DNA of 31,031 bases from CAZART01 sp964487555 (GTDB taxonomy: Bacteria > Bacteroidota > Rhodothermia > Rhodothermales > VXPQ01). The translations under genes were made by a program, and so were the position numbers. Of the stretch, positions 7,146 through 19,732 are shown piece by piece. The DNA lies in NCBI GenBank assembly GCA_964487555.1, contig CAZART010000062.1:1-31031 (forward strand), written 5' to 3'. Numbering within the stretch: position 1 is the first letter of the stretch; each line of letters starts with the position of its first letter. The notes below the pieces were generated by a model. The model saw nothing but the letters and a program-made list of their open reading frames with translations, was not told where the DNA came from and did not search any database.

Positions 7146-8438
7146 ATGACCATTACCGAAAAAATCCTCGCCCGCCACGCCGGACGCGATCGTGTTGCCC
7201 CGGGCGACAACATCTGGGTCGATGTGGACATCCTCATGACCCACGATGTGTGCGGGCCGCCGACGATCGACATCTTCAAGCGGGAGTTCGGCGCGGAGGC
7301 AAAGGTGTGGGATAAGGAGAAGGTGGTCATCATTCCGGACCACTACATCTTTACGAAGAACCACCACGCAAACCGCAACGTGGATCTCCTCAGGACGTTT
7401 GCCGCCGAGCAGAATCTGCCGTACTTCTACGACGTCGGCACGCCGAACTATAAGGGTGTCTGCCACATGGCGCTTGCCGAGGAGGGCTTCAACCGCCCGG
7501 GCTCGCTGCTGGTCGGCACAGATAGTCACAGCTGCACGTCCGGCGCATTCGGTATGTTTTCGACGGGCGTCGGCAACACGGATGCGGCGCTGATTATGGG
7601 TACCGGCAAGCTCTGGCTTAAAGTGCCGGAGACGATGAAATTCGTCTTCGAAGGTGCGCTGCCGCCATATCTCATGGCCAAGGATCTCATCCTTCAGGTG
7701 ATTGGCGACATCGGTACCGATGGCGGGACCTACCGCGCGCTTGAATTCGACGGCGAGGCGGTCTTCGATCTGGCCGTGCACGAGCGGATGACGTTGACGA
7801 ACATGGCCATCGAGGCCGGCGGAAAAAACGGCATCATCCCTGCCGATGAAAAAACGTTTGAGTACGTGCGCCGGCGTACGGATGCGGACTGGGAAGCCGT
7901 TTACGGTGACGATGACGCCCGCTTCCACACCTTCAAGACGTACAACGTCGAGGAGATGGAGCCGCTCGTCGCAAAGCCGCACTCACCCGACAATCGGGCG
8001 ACGGTCACTGAAGTTGCCGGGACGAGGCTCGATCGCGCCTACGTCGGCAGCTGCACGGGCGGCAAGCTCGAGGATTTCGTCGCTGCGGCGAAGATCTTGA
8101 AGGGCCAGGAGGTCGTGATCGATACGTACATCGTGCCGGCCACGACGCACATCGGCAAGGAACTTCATACGACGTTGATTGACGGCCAGACGCTCTATGA
8201 GATATTCGAGCGGGCCGGTTGTAAGCTCGGGCAGGCTTCCTGCGCCGCGTGTCTGGGCGGGCCCGTGGACACGTTCGGCCGTACCCATGGCACGGAGGTC
8301 GTGATATCAACCACGAACCGCAATTTTCCCGGTCGAATGGGCAGCAAAGATGCCAGCGTGTACCTCGCCAGCCCCTATACGGTAGCGGCCAGCGCCGTCA
8401 GCGGCGTCATCACGGATCCGAGGGAAGTACTGGTCTAG
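7146..8438 (+). CDS. leuC: 3-isopropylmalate dehydratase, large subunit (short/archaeal-type LeuC)
   Basis: With LeuD this [4Fe-4S] enzyme isomerises 2-isopropylmalate to 3-isopropylmalate via isopropylmaleate. The 430-residue length matches the short LeuC/homoaconitase-like subfamily, in contrast to the roughly 465-residue E. coli type. The three cluster cysteines are present: C303 in VGSCTGGKLEDF, and C366 and C369 in QASCAACLGGP. Other marks are GTDSHSCTSGAFG, and NRNFPGRMGSKDASVYLASP near the C-terminus. The ATG is preceded by AT-rich sequence with no clear Shine-Dalgarno. leuD follows after 74 bp. Because cimA is nearby, this isomerase may also process citramalate, as known LeuCD proteins do in citramalate-pathway organisms; that is inference. 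Confidence 0.96.
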   Translation: MTITEKILARHAGRDRVAPGDNIWVDVDILMTHDVCGPPTIDIFKREFGAEAKVWDKEKVVIIPDHYIFTKNHHANRNVDLLRTFAAEQNLPYFYDVGTPNYKGVCHMALAEEGFNRPGSLLVGTDSHSCTSGAFGMFSTGVGNTDAALIMGTGKLWLKVPETMKFVFEGALPPYLMAKDLILQVIGDIGTDGGTYRALEFDGEAVFDLAVHERMTLTNMAIEAGGKNGIIPADEKTFEYVRRRTDADWEAVYGDDDARFHTFKTYNVEEMEPLVAKPHSPDNRATVTEVAGTRLDRAYVGSCTGGKLEDFVAAAKILKGQEVVIDTYIVPATTHIGKELHTTLIDGQTLYEIFERAGCKLGQASCAACLGGPVDTFGRTHGTEVVISTTNRNFPGRMGSKDASVYLASPYTVAASAVSGVITDPREVLV

Positions 8439-8456
8439 CGTTCTTCGAGCATCGAG

Positions 8457-8492
8457 CGTCGTTCGCAGGCACGAACGACGAATGATTTTTTT
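8457..8492 (+). terminator. Terminator-like stem-loop between leuC and leuD
   Basis: CGTCGTTCG (8457-8465) and CGAACGACG (8472-8480) form a perfect nine-base stem with a six-base loop. A run of seven T (8486-8492) begins five bases after the stem. Placement inside the leuCD pair suggests partial attenuation or an mRNA 3' end for leuC, not a full stop. The offset between stem and T run makes the call uncertain. Confidence 0.4.
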
Positions 8493-8512
8493 GAAATGAG
8501 ACGATAGCGACG

Positions 8513-9079
8513 ATGAAGAAGGTCATTAAAGGCAAGGCGTACGTAGTAGGAGACGCGATCGACACCGACCAGATTATTCCGGCCGAGCATCTCGTCTACA
8601 GCCTGTCGGATCCGAAGGAAAAGAAATTCTACGGCCGCTACGCGTTATGCGGCGTGCCGAAGGATCAGCAGGGCCTTCCGTTCGGCAATAGGCCCTTTAC
8701 CGATCCGGAAAAATTTGAAAGTGAATACACGATCGTCATCGGGGGTTCGAACTTCGGCTGCGGGTCGTCACGCGAGCACGCACCTTTCGCGCTGCAGGAG
8801 GCGGGATGCGAGGCCGTGGTCGCCGAGAGCTATGCGCGCATTTTTTACCGCAACGCCGTCGACGGTGGATTCGTCGTGCCGTTCGAGGCCAACGACCGCC
8901 TGGTCGACCACGTGCGCACCGGCGATGAACTCGAAATCGACACCACCGTGGGGAAGCTTACCAATGTGACTACAGGCAAAGAATACCTCCTGAAGCCGCT
9001 CGGAGACGTTGCAGATATTCTGAAGGCGGGCAACGTATTCGAGTATGCACGCCAGGCGGGGCTGATGCCCCAGACGTAG
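8513..9079 (+). CDS. leuD: 3-isopropylmalate dehydratase, small subunit
   Basis: LeuD is the swivel-domain partner of LeuC and supplies the mobile substrate-binding domain of isopropylmalate isomerase. The 188-residue protein carries VVGDAIDTDQIIPAEHL near the N-terminus, the family signature GGSNFGCGSSREHAPFAL, and AESYARIFYRNAVDGG. The start at 8513 gives MKKVIKGKAYVVG, a normal N-terminus. Upstream sequence is only weakly purine-rich. It lies 74 bp after leuC and 181-185 bp before cimA. It probably works with LeuC for leucine, and possibly also for the citramalate route to isoleucine. Confidence 0.95.
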   Translation: MKKVIKGKAYVVGDAIDTDQIIPAEHLVYSLSDPKEKKFYGRYALCGVPKDQQGLPFGNRPFTDPEKFESEYTIVIGGSNFGCGSSREHAPFALQEAGCEAVVAESYARIFYRNAVDGGFVVPFEANDRLVDHVRTGDELEIDTTVGKLTNVTTGKEYLLKPLGDVADILKAGNVFEYARQAGLMPQT

Positions 9080-9092
9080 CCGCCACGGCCAT

Positions 9093-9226
9093 GCGATGCC
9101 GGCCCGAGACGTCGATGCCCACGCGCGACGTGTCGATGCCCGAGTGCGACGTGCCGCAAAGGTCGGTGAGACGGTACCGAGTACCCGGTACCGCGTGGTC
9201 GATGCGAGGCGTAGTGGATGCGAGGC
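9093..9226 (+). repeat. Decayed short tandem repeats in the leuD-cimA spacer
   Basis: Three related units lie in series: 9093-9111 (19 bp), 9112-9132 (21 bp) and 9133-9153 (21 bp), sharing a CGATGCC...CGACG pattern. The last two differ at only three positions. Farther on, CGGTACCG occurs twice (9172-9179 and 9186-9193, 14 bp apart) and GATGCGAGGC twice (9201-9210 and 9217-9226, 16 bp apart). The spacer is thus made mostly of small tandem duplications. No gene was recognised in it. Confidence 0.6.
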
Positions 9227-9248
9227 AGAGGAAGAGATATATTCCTTA

Positions 9249-9260
9249 TTAAACGTTTAA
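9249..9260. promoter_or_regulatory. Perfect 12-bp palindrome abutting the cimA start
   Basis: TTAAACGTTTAA is self-complementary over all twelve bases and stands out as AT-rich in a G+C-rich setting. It lies directly before the GTGATGATG start region of cimA, where a bound dimeric repressor would block transcription or initiation. The regulator is unknown, and the operator role is inference. Confidence 0.35.
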
Positions 9261-9263
9261 GTG

Positions 9264-10910
9264 ATGATGACAGATCGAACCGTTGAGCTCTTCGACACGA
9301 CGCTGCGCGATGGTACGCAGGGTGAACACGTCACCCTCACGGCGCACGACAAGCTGCGCATCGCGCGCAAGCTCGACCGGTTCGGCATCGACATTATCGA
9401 AGGCGGATGGCCCGGCTCGAATCCGAAGGACCAGGAGTTCTTCGAGATGGCCAGGGACGTAGACTGGGAGCAAGCCCGAATCTGCGCCTTCGGCTCGACC
9501 CGCCGCGTGCAGTTCGCTCCCGAGGATGATCCCAATCTCCAGGCGATGCTTCGCGCCGAAACGCCCGTCGTTTCACTCTTCGGAAAGAGTTGGACGCTGC
9601 ACGTAGAGGTGGCGCTCGGCGTTACGCGCGATGAAAATCTGGATCTGATCGCATCCTCGATCACCTATTTGCGCGCGAACGACCGTCGGGTCGTCTACGA
9701 CGCCGAGCACTTCTTCGATGGTTACCGAGAAGACCGAGAGTACGCGCTCGAGACGCTGCGGGCCGCGGCCGAATCCGGGGCCGAAGTTCTCGTGCTGTGC
9801 GACACGAACGGCGGTACGATGCCGTCGCGCGTCGCAGAAGTCGTCAGCGACGTCCGCGAGAAGGTAGGCGCCCGTCTCGGCATCCACACGCATAACGACG
9901 GCGGATGCGCGGTCGCCAATACGCTGATGGCGGTGCAGGCGGGCGTAAGGCACGTGCAGGGCACGATCAACGGCATCGGTGAACGATGCGGCAACGCCGA
10001 TCTTACGGCCGTCGTGCCGGGGCTTCAGATTAAGCTCGGCTACGCCTGCGTGCCGGAAGATCGTCTCAAAGAATTGACGGATCTCGCGCACTTCGTGAAC
10101 GAGGTGGCAAACCTCGATCCGATCGATCGGGCTGCCTACGTAGGGCGCAGCGCGTTCGCACATAAGGGCGGCATCCACGTCTCCGCGGTAATGAAGGATC
10201 CGCGAGCCTATGAACATCTTCAGCCGGAAGAGATCGGAAATAAACGCCGCGTGCTCGTCTCGGACCTGTCCGGTCGCTCGAATGTGCGCTACAAGGCGGA
10301 GGAAATGGGCCTCGTGCTCGGCGAAAATGACGAAGCGGCGCGCGCCGTCAAACGCATCAAAGAGCTCGAACACCTGGGCTATGAGTTCGAGGGCGCCGAA
10401 GCGTCGTTCGAGCTGCTGCTCCGGAAGATCCAGGGCGACGAAACGGATTTCTTCAAGCTGGAACGGCTGCGCGTCCGCAGCGAGCTGAACGACGAGAGTT
10501 CCGACTGCTCGGAAGCCTCCATCGTCGTCCGCGTGGACGGCCGTCGCGAGCTCATCGTCGCCGAAGGCGTCGGACCGGTGGATGCCCTGTCAAATGCGCT
10601 GCGAAAAGTGCTCGTCACGTTTTACCCCGGCCTCGAAGACGTTCGCCTGGCCGATTACAAGGTGCGCGTGGTGAGTCCGGAAGACGGCACCGGCGCCTTC
10701 GTGCGCGTGCTTGTGGAGCATACCGACGGCGAGGCGACGTGGAATACCGTGGGTGTCTCCGCCAATATTCTCGAAGCAAGCTGGCAGGCCATCGCCGACG
10801 GCGTGCGCTATCACCTGATGCGCACCGGCGCCGTGCCGCCGGAAAAACCGTTCGGAGACGGCGTAAAGGCGTCGGCGAACACGCGCGTCACGGCCCTGCA
10901 CGCCCCCTGA
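9264..10910 (+). CDS. cimA: (R)-citramalate synthase
   Basis: CimA condenses pyruvate and acetyl-CoA to citramalate, which LeuCD and LeuB can turn into 2-oxobutyrate for isoleucine. The roughly 548-residue protein has the DRE-TIM barrel with ELFDTTLRDGTQGEHVTLT at the N-terminus, GIDIIEGGWPGSNPKD, the metal-binding HTHND in LGIHTHNDGGCAVANT, and NGIGERCGNADLTAVVP. A LeuA-type dimerisation domain is C-terminal. GTQGEHV and EGGWPGSNPKD separate it from LeuA and fit the citramalate synthase (CimA/LeuA-like, TIGR00977-type) group. The start region reads GTG ATG ATG (9261, 9264, 9267) and any of the three is possible. A 12-bp palindrome abuts it. It ends the branched-chain block, and a terminator-like hairpin follows. 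Homocitrate synthase is less likely given the motif set and neighbours. Confidence 0.92.
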   Translation: MMTDRTVELFDTTLRDGTQGEHVTLTAHDKLRIARKLDRFGIDIIEGGWPGSNPKDQEFFEMARDVDWEQARICAFGSTRRVQFAPEDDPNLQAMLRAETPVVSLFGKSWTLHVEVALGVTRDENLDLIASSITYLRANDRRVVYDAEHFFDGYREDREYALETLRAAAESGAEVLVLCDTNGGTMPSRVAEVVSDVREKVGARLGIHTHNDGGCAVANTLMAVQAGVRHVQGTINGIGERCGNADLTAVVPGLQIKLGYACVPEDRLKELTDLAHFVNEVANLDPIDRAAYVGRSAFAHKGGIHVSAVMKDPRAYEHLQPEEIGNKRRVLVSDLSGRSNVRYKAEEMGLVLGENDEAARAVKRIKELEHLGYEFEGAEASFELLLRKIQGDETDFFKLERLRVRSELNDESSDCSEASIVVRVDGRRELIVAEGVGPVDALSNALRKVLVTFYPGLEDVRLADYKVRVVSPEDGTGAFVRVLVEHTDGEATWNTVGVSANILEASWQAIADGVRYHLMRTGAVPPEKPFGDGVKASANTRVTALHAP

Positions 10911-10927
10911 CTTCGCTTCCACGGTTG

Positions 10928-10958
10928 GCCGGCTCCCCGTAATGGCCGGCGTTCTTTC
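10928..10958 (+). terminator. Weak intrinsic terminator after cimA
   Basis: GCCGGC at 10928-10933 pairs with GCCGGC at 10945-10950 (the word is self-complementary) around an eleven-base loop. GTTCTTTC (10951-10958) follows as a short U-rich tail. Position between cimA and gltB, 18 bases after the cimA stop, suits the end of the branched-chain transcript. Confidence 0.45.
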
Positions 10959-10988
10959 AAATAGAGAAACTAGTTCTGGAGGACCATA

Positions 10989-15575
<4,587 letters not shown>

Positions 15576-15649
15576 CAGGGAGGGGACAGGTGACAGAAGC
15601 GGATGACGAACCGCTTCAAGTAGGGTCCGTCCCGTGTCCCCCGCCCCTG
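15576..15649 (+). promoter_or_regulatory. Nested hairpin between gltB and gltD
   Basis: An inner perfect seven-base stem, GAAGCGG (15596-15602) with CCGCTTC (15611-15617), is enclosed by an outer G-rich/C-rich pairing between 15576-15588 and 15635-15649 with small bulges. No T-tract follows. The structure starts at the first base after the gltB stop and could protect the gltB 3' end or reduce read-through to gltD. Function is inference. Confidence 0.4.
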
Positions 15650-15688
15650 CTCGGACGATAGTAGAAGTTCATAGAGACGTATATAAAC

Positions 15689-17158
15689 ATGGGAAAGCCC
15701 ACCGGCTTCATCGAGTACACGCGCGAACTGCCGCAGCGACGGCCTGTCGACGAGCGGAAGAAGGACTTCCGTGAAATCTACATGCCCCTGCCGCTTGCGA
15801 AAGTACAGGAGCAGGCCGCCCGCTGCATGGACTGCGGCGTTCCGTTTTGCCAGTCGGGATGTCCCCTCGGTAACATCATCCCGGACTGGAATGATCTCGT
15901 TTACCGCGACCGCTGGCACGACGCGTACCATCGGCTCCGGGCCACGAACAATTTTCCCGAGTTCACGGGGCGGATCTGTCCGGCGCCGTGCGAAAAAGCG
16001 TGCGTGCTCGGGATCAACGAGCCGCCTGTGACGATCGAGCAGATCGAGAAAGAGATTAGCGAAAGGGCATGGGACGAGGGCTGGATTATGCCGCGTTCGC
16101 CCGCAGACCAAACGGGTCGGCGCGTCGCCGTCGTCGGCTCGGGTCCGGCCGGCCTCGCCGCTGCCGATCAGCTCAACCAGGCCGGGCACAGCGTCGTGGT
16201 GTTTGAGCGGGACGATCGTGTGGGTGGGCTGCTCCGCTACGGCATCCCTGATTTCAAGCTGGAGAAGCACGTCGTCGAGCGCCGCGTCGAGATCATGCGG
16301 CAGGAGGGCGTCGAGTTCATCACGAACACAGAAGTCGGCAAAAATTACCCGACGGAAGAACTGGAGACGTTCGATGCCGTCGTGCTGAGCGGCGGAGCCA
16401 CCAAGGCGCGCGATCTGCCGATTCCGGGGCGCGATCTCGACGGCGTGCATTTCGCGTGGGATTACCTCTGGCAGCAGAACAAGCGGGTCGCCGGCGATTC
16501 GATGGAGGGGATCGATCCGATCATTGCAAAAGACAAGCACGTAATCGTCATTGGCGGTGGTGATACCGGCAGCGACTGCATCGGTACCGCCAATCGGCAG
16601 GGCGCCCGATCGGTTACGCAGTTTGAGCTGCTGCCGCCGCCGCCGAAGAGCCGACCCGCGCATCAACCCTGGCCATTCTACCCGATGGTGCTCACTTCAA
16701 GCAGCTCGCATGAAGAGGGCGCCGAGCGACGGTGGAGCATTATGACGAAAGCGTTTGCGGGGCGCAAGGGGTGTGTTGAGCAGCTCCGCACGGTAAAGGT
16801 GGTCCAGAAGACCGACGCGTCGGGGCGCACGCAGTTCGAAGAGCAGCGCGGCGGCGAGAGAGAGTGGCCGGCGGATCTCGTGCTGCTGGCGATCGGCTAC
16901 GTAGGCCCCGAAACAGACGGCATGATATCGCAGCTCGGCCTTGAGCTCGACGGCCGCGGCAACGTGCAATCCGACGAGAACTATATGACGAGCCGTCCCG
17001 GCATTTTCGCGGCCGGCGATATGCGACGCGGGCAGTCACTGGTCGTGTGGGCGATTTCCGAGGGCCGGGAAGCCGCCCGTGCCGTCGACGTATACCTTCG
17101 CAAAGAGGCGACGGCGCTCCCCACCAAGGGCGCCGCCGATCTTCCGGTGATTCGGTAG
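15689..17158 (+). CDS. gltD: Glutamate synthase, small (beta) subunit, NADPH-dependent
   Basis: GltD oxidises NADPH and passes electrons through FAD and iron-sulfur clusters to GltB. The 489-residue protein has N-terminal cluster cysteines C46, C49, C54, C58, C97, C101 and C105 (from RCMDCGVPFCQSGCPLG and RICPAPCEKAC). The FAD site is VVGSGPAGLAAADQLNQAGH and the NADPH site VIGGGDTGSDCIGTANRQGA. The FAD-closing motif GIFAAGDMRRGQSLVVWAI is near the C-terminus. The ATG at 15689 gives the usual MGKPTGFIEY N-terminus, although no Shine-Dalgarno is visible. It pairs with gltB directly upstream. Homologous NfnB/DpdA-like proteins share this fold, but the adjacent gltB settles the assignment. Confidence 0.97.
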   Translation: MGKPTGFIEYTRELPQRRPVDERKKDFREIYMPLPLAKVQEQAARCMDCGVPFCQSGCPLGNIIPDWNDLVYRDRWHDAYHRLRATNNFPEFTGRICPAPCEKACVLGINEPPVTIEQIEKEISERAWDEGWIMPRSPADQTGRRVAVVGSGPAGLAAADQLNQAGHSVVVFERDDRVGGLLRYGIPDFKLEKHVVERRVEIMRQEGVEFITNTEVGKNYPTEELETFDAVVLSGGATKARDLPIPGRDLDGVHFAWDYLWQQNKRVAGDSMEGIDPIIAKDKHVIVIGGGDTGSDCIGTANRQGARSVTQFELLPPPPKSRPAHQPWPFYPMVLTSSSSHEEGAERRWSIMTKAFAGRKGCVEQLRTVKVVQKTDASGRTQFEEQRGGEREWPADLVLLAIGYVGPETDGMISQLGLELDGRGNVQSDENYMTSRPGIFAAGDMRRGQSLVVWAISEGREAARAVDVYLRKEATALPTKGAADLPVIR

Positions 17159-17273
17159 TGAAAGGAGGATCCTCGACGTAACGGCGGACGTACAGAGCCG
17201 CCCAGAATGGCCATCCTCATTATCCGACCGATTCACCGCCGCATCGCACGCGGATCGGCTGACGTTTCGTCCT

Positions 17274-18269
17274 ATGTCCCACCGTATTCACGACGCATCC
17301 ACCGACGACGTCGTTCACATTTTCGGTCCGGCCTCCCTTTCGAATCTAGGTCCCGGATTCGATGCGTTAGGACTATGCATCAGCGGAATCGGGGACGTGA
17401 TTGAGGCGCGGCGCTCTGAGCAGCGAGGCGTGCACCTCGAGCACGATCCGGGAATCGTCGGATGGGTGTTGCCGTCGGATCCCAGGCAGAACACGGCCGT
17501 GATCGCGGCCGAAGGCGTGCTTCGCCTGGCGCAGAGCAGGCGGGGCATGGTGTTCCGGTTGAAAAAGGGAATTCCGCTCGGCTCCGGCATCGGCGGCTCG
17601 GCCGCGAGCGCCGTAGCCGGAGCCTGGGCGGCCAACGTCCTGCTGGGGTGCCCACTGGAAAAAGAAGAGATGGTGGAGGCGGTCCTCGACGCGGAGGACT
17701 TCGCTTCAGGCGGCCGCCACGGCGACAATGGCCTTCCGGCTCTTCTTGGCGGCCTCGTCCTCGTATCGTCAAGCAATCCGTCGCGCTATCGCCGCGTGGC
17801 TCTGCCCGGTGATCTTCACATAGCCATCATTCTTCCTGACGTTGAAGTGCTGACGAAGCAGGCGCGAGAGATGCTGCCGAATCAGGTGCCGCTACGAGAT
17901 GCGGTTCACAACGCGTCGGAGCTTGCGTTTCTGGTGGATGCATATCGCTGCGGGGACTGGGAAACCGTGGGTGCCTGCATGATGCAGGATCGTCTCGTTG
18001 AACCCGTGCGGGCGAAACTCGTCCCATGCTACGACGCTGTCCGCGAAGCCGCCGTCGAGGCGGGCGCGTTCGGCTGTGCCCTCACAGGATCCGGACCGGC
18101 CATGTTCGCACTGGCAGCGTCCGAAGAGGATGCCGTTCGCGTGCGTGATGCCATGGTCGCGGCGAGTGAACGCGAGGGCGTTTCGGCAAGGGGCGTTCTC
18201 GCGTCGGCAAATCCTGAGGGCGTCGCCGAAATAGGGGTACGGCGAGCGGCGGAAGTCGTCAAGGTGTAG
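17274..18269 (+). CDS. thrB: Homoserine kinase
   Basis: ThrB phosphorylates homoserine to O-phosphohomoserine with ATP. The 331-residue GHMP-kinase protein has GPASLSNLGPGFDALGLCI at the N-terminus, the ATP-binding GIPLGSGIGGSAASAVAGAW at about 98-118, and the C-terminal motif GAFGCALTGSGPAMFAL. The start at 17274 is chosen because the GHMP domain begins about 15 residues in. The ribosome binding site is weak, and an AGGAGG lies too far upstream (17162-17167) to serve this ATG. Only one base separates its stop from thrC, so the two are probably co-translated. No thrA (aspartokinase/homoserine dehydrogenase) is in the window. Confidence 0.95.
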   Translation: MSHRIHDASTDDVVHIFGPASLSNLGPGFDALGLCISGIGDVIEARRSEQRGVHLEHDPGIVGWVLPSDPRQNTAVIAAEGVLRLAQSRRGMVFRLKKGIPLGSGIGGSAASAVAGAWAANVLLGCPLEKEEMVEAVLDAEDFASGGRHGDNGLPALLGGLVLVSSSNPSRYRRVALPGDLHIAIILPDVEVLTKQAREMLPNQVPLRDAVHNASELAFLVDAYRCGDWETVGACMMQDRLVEPVRAKLVPCYDAVREAAVEAGAFGCALTGSGPAMFALAASEEDAVRVRDAMVAASEREGVSARGVLASANPEGVAEIGVRRAAEVVKV

Positions 18270-18270
18270 G

Positions 18271-19560
18271 ATGCCGGTCCACTACAAGAGCACTCGCAGC
18301 GACGAAGTCGTTTCCTTCGAAGAGGCGCTCCTGAAAGGCCTCGCGGCTGACGGGGGTCTCTACGTCCCGACCACGGTCCCTCAACTCCCAGACATCCCGA
18401 CTTATGGTTTGCCGTTCGGCGAGATGGGCGTTCGCGTCCTTGACTCCTGGCTGGCCGGCGAGATCGACCGGGAGGTGCTGTCGGAGATCGTTCGCGACGC
18501 ACTGAACTTCGACGTACCCGTCATTCCGCTCGATGGAGCTGATTGGAAGGGTGTTTACGTGCTCGAACTCTTCCACGGCCCGACGCAGTCCTTCAAAGAC
18601 TTCGGCGCGCGGACTATGGCGAGGCTGATGGGCCATTTTCTGAATCAGCGGGGCGAGCAGGTAACCATTCTGGTGGCGACCTCCGGCGATACGGGAAGCG
18701 CCGTTGCGGACGGCTTTGCGGGCCAGGAGCACATCGACGTCGTCTTACTATATCCTGAAGGCAAGGTAAGCCCGACGCAAGAGCGCCAGCTCATCGTTAA
18801 ACGCCCCGGCGTGCGTACGCTTGCTGTTGAAGGTGATTTCGATGATTGCCAGCGCATGGTCAAACAGGCCTTCGTAGCTCCCGAGCTTGCTGATGCCCAT
18901 CTTTCCTCGGCCAATTCAATCAACATCGGACGCCTGTTGCCGCAGATGCTTTACTACGTCTGGGCCGTCCGCGAACTGGCCTCGGATGACGTGCTTTTCT
19001 GCGTGCCCTCAGGTAATCTCGGAAACCTTACCGCCGGTGTGTTGGCACATCTCTCCGGGCTGCCCATTCGCCACTTCCTGGCTGCTCATAACGCCAACGA
19101 CTTCTTCCCGCGTCTGCTGGCTGGGGAGGATGCGCATTTCGCGCCGACCGTACGCACCCTTTCGAATGCCATGGACGTGGGTGCGCCGAGCAATTTCGAA
19201 CGTCTCAATGCCCTTTTGCCGCGCCGACGAATGCGAGCGCTGATTCACGGCCGTTCGGTGAGCGACGATGAAACAATCGCGTCGATGCAGCGCATCTACG
19301 AGGCGACGGGCTACGTCGCCGACCCGCACACGTCGGTCGGGTTGGAGGCGGTGCGCCGTGCGCGCAGCGACGGGCATGTGGATGCTCCGATCGTCGTCCT
19401 CTCAACAGCCCATCCTGCCAAATTCCCCGAAATTTTCGAAGATGCCCTTGGACTCTCGCCTGCGGCGCCGCCAGGTCTGTCGGAAATATGGGAGCGCGAC
19501 GTCGCGGTGGAAACGGTCAAACCGACCCTTGACGCGCTAGCACGACATCTCACGGCGTAG
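18271..19560 (+). CDS. thrC: Threonine synthase
   Basis: ThrC converts O-phosphohomoserine to threonine and phosphate using pyridoxal phosphate. The 429-residue protein has the threonine-synthase N-terminal segment (LLKGLAADGGLYVPTTVPQL), the PLP lysine K109 in GPTQSFKDFGAR, the phosphate/cofactor loop ATSGDTGSAVADGF, and SANSINIGRLLPQMLYY. The length fits the shorter bacterial type (about 430 residues, E. coli-like) more than the plant type. It starts one base after thrB ends. Threonine could feed isoleucine by deamination, alongside the citramalate route encoded upstream, but no ilvA is present here. Confidence 0.96.
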   Translation: MPVHYKSTRSDEVVSFEEALLKGLAADGGLYVPTTVPQLPDIPTYGLPFGEMGVRVLDSWLAGEIDREVLSEIVRDALNFDVPVIPLDGADWKGVYVLELFHGPTQSFKDFGARTMARLMGHFLNQRGEQVTILVATSGDTGSAVADGFAGQEHIDVVLLYPEGKVSPTQERQLIVKRPGVRTLAVEGDFDDCQRMVKQAFVAPELADAHLSSANSINIGRLLPQMLYYVWAVRELASDDVLFCVPSGNLGNLTAGVLAHLSGLPIRHFLAAHNANDFFPRLLAGEDAHFAPTVRTLSNAMDVGAPSNFERLNALLPRRRMRALIHGRSVSDDETIASMQRIYEATGYVADPHTSVGLEAVRRARSDGHVDAPIVVLSTAHPAKFPEIFEDALGLSPAAPPGLSEIWERDVAVETVKPTLDALARHLTA

Positions 19561-19606
19561 CAGCGCCGCCGCGGTGACGCGCCTTTGATCTCGTGTGGAT
19601 TTGCGT

Positions 19607-19646
19607 CCGGATGCGTCGCGGAAAAGTTGCGCGGCCGGATGCGTCG
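19607..19646 (+). repeat. Direct repeat in the thrC to enoyl-CoA hydratase spacer
   Basis: The twelve bases CCGGATGCGTCG occur at 19607-19618 and again at 19635-19646, 28 bp apart. The 172-bp spacer has no other clear feature. It resembles the small tandem duplications seen in other spacers of this window. Confidence 0.5.
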
Positions 19647-19732
19647 TCGAGAGCGGTTTTCCATAAGAAGGGCCTGGTAGCCTTTCGTCGATGGTGCTAT
19701 GTTGGGACCTTCTTATCAATCCACTTGCGCAG

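Noticed and set aside
6772..7982. Open frames that run through the N gap, including a 388-codon minus-strand frame
   Set aside because: Continuity across 100 unknown bases is meaningless, and the remainder is antisense to leuC.
9172..9196. GGTACCGCG resembling the core of a T-box antiterminator before cimA
   Set aside because: The essential TGGN that pairs with the tRNA end reads CGGT, and the 181-bp spacer leaves no clear room for Stem I. The word also belongs to a local duplication of CGGTACCG.
17207..17404. 65-codon frame overlapping the thrB start
   Set aside because: It overlaps thrB in another frame, has an arginine-rich shadow-like composition, and shows no family match.
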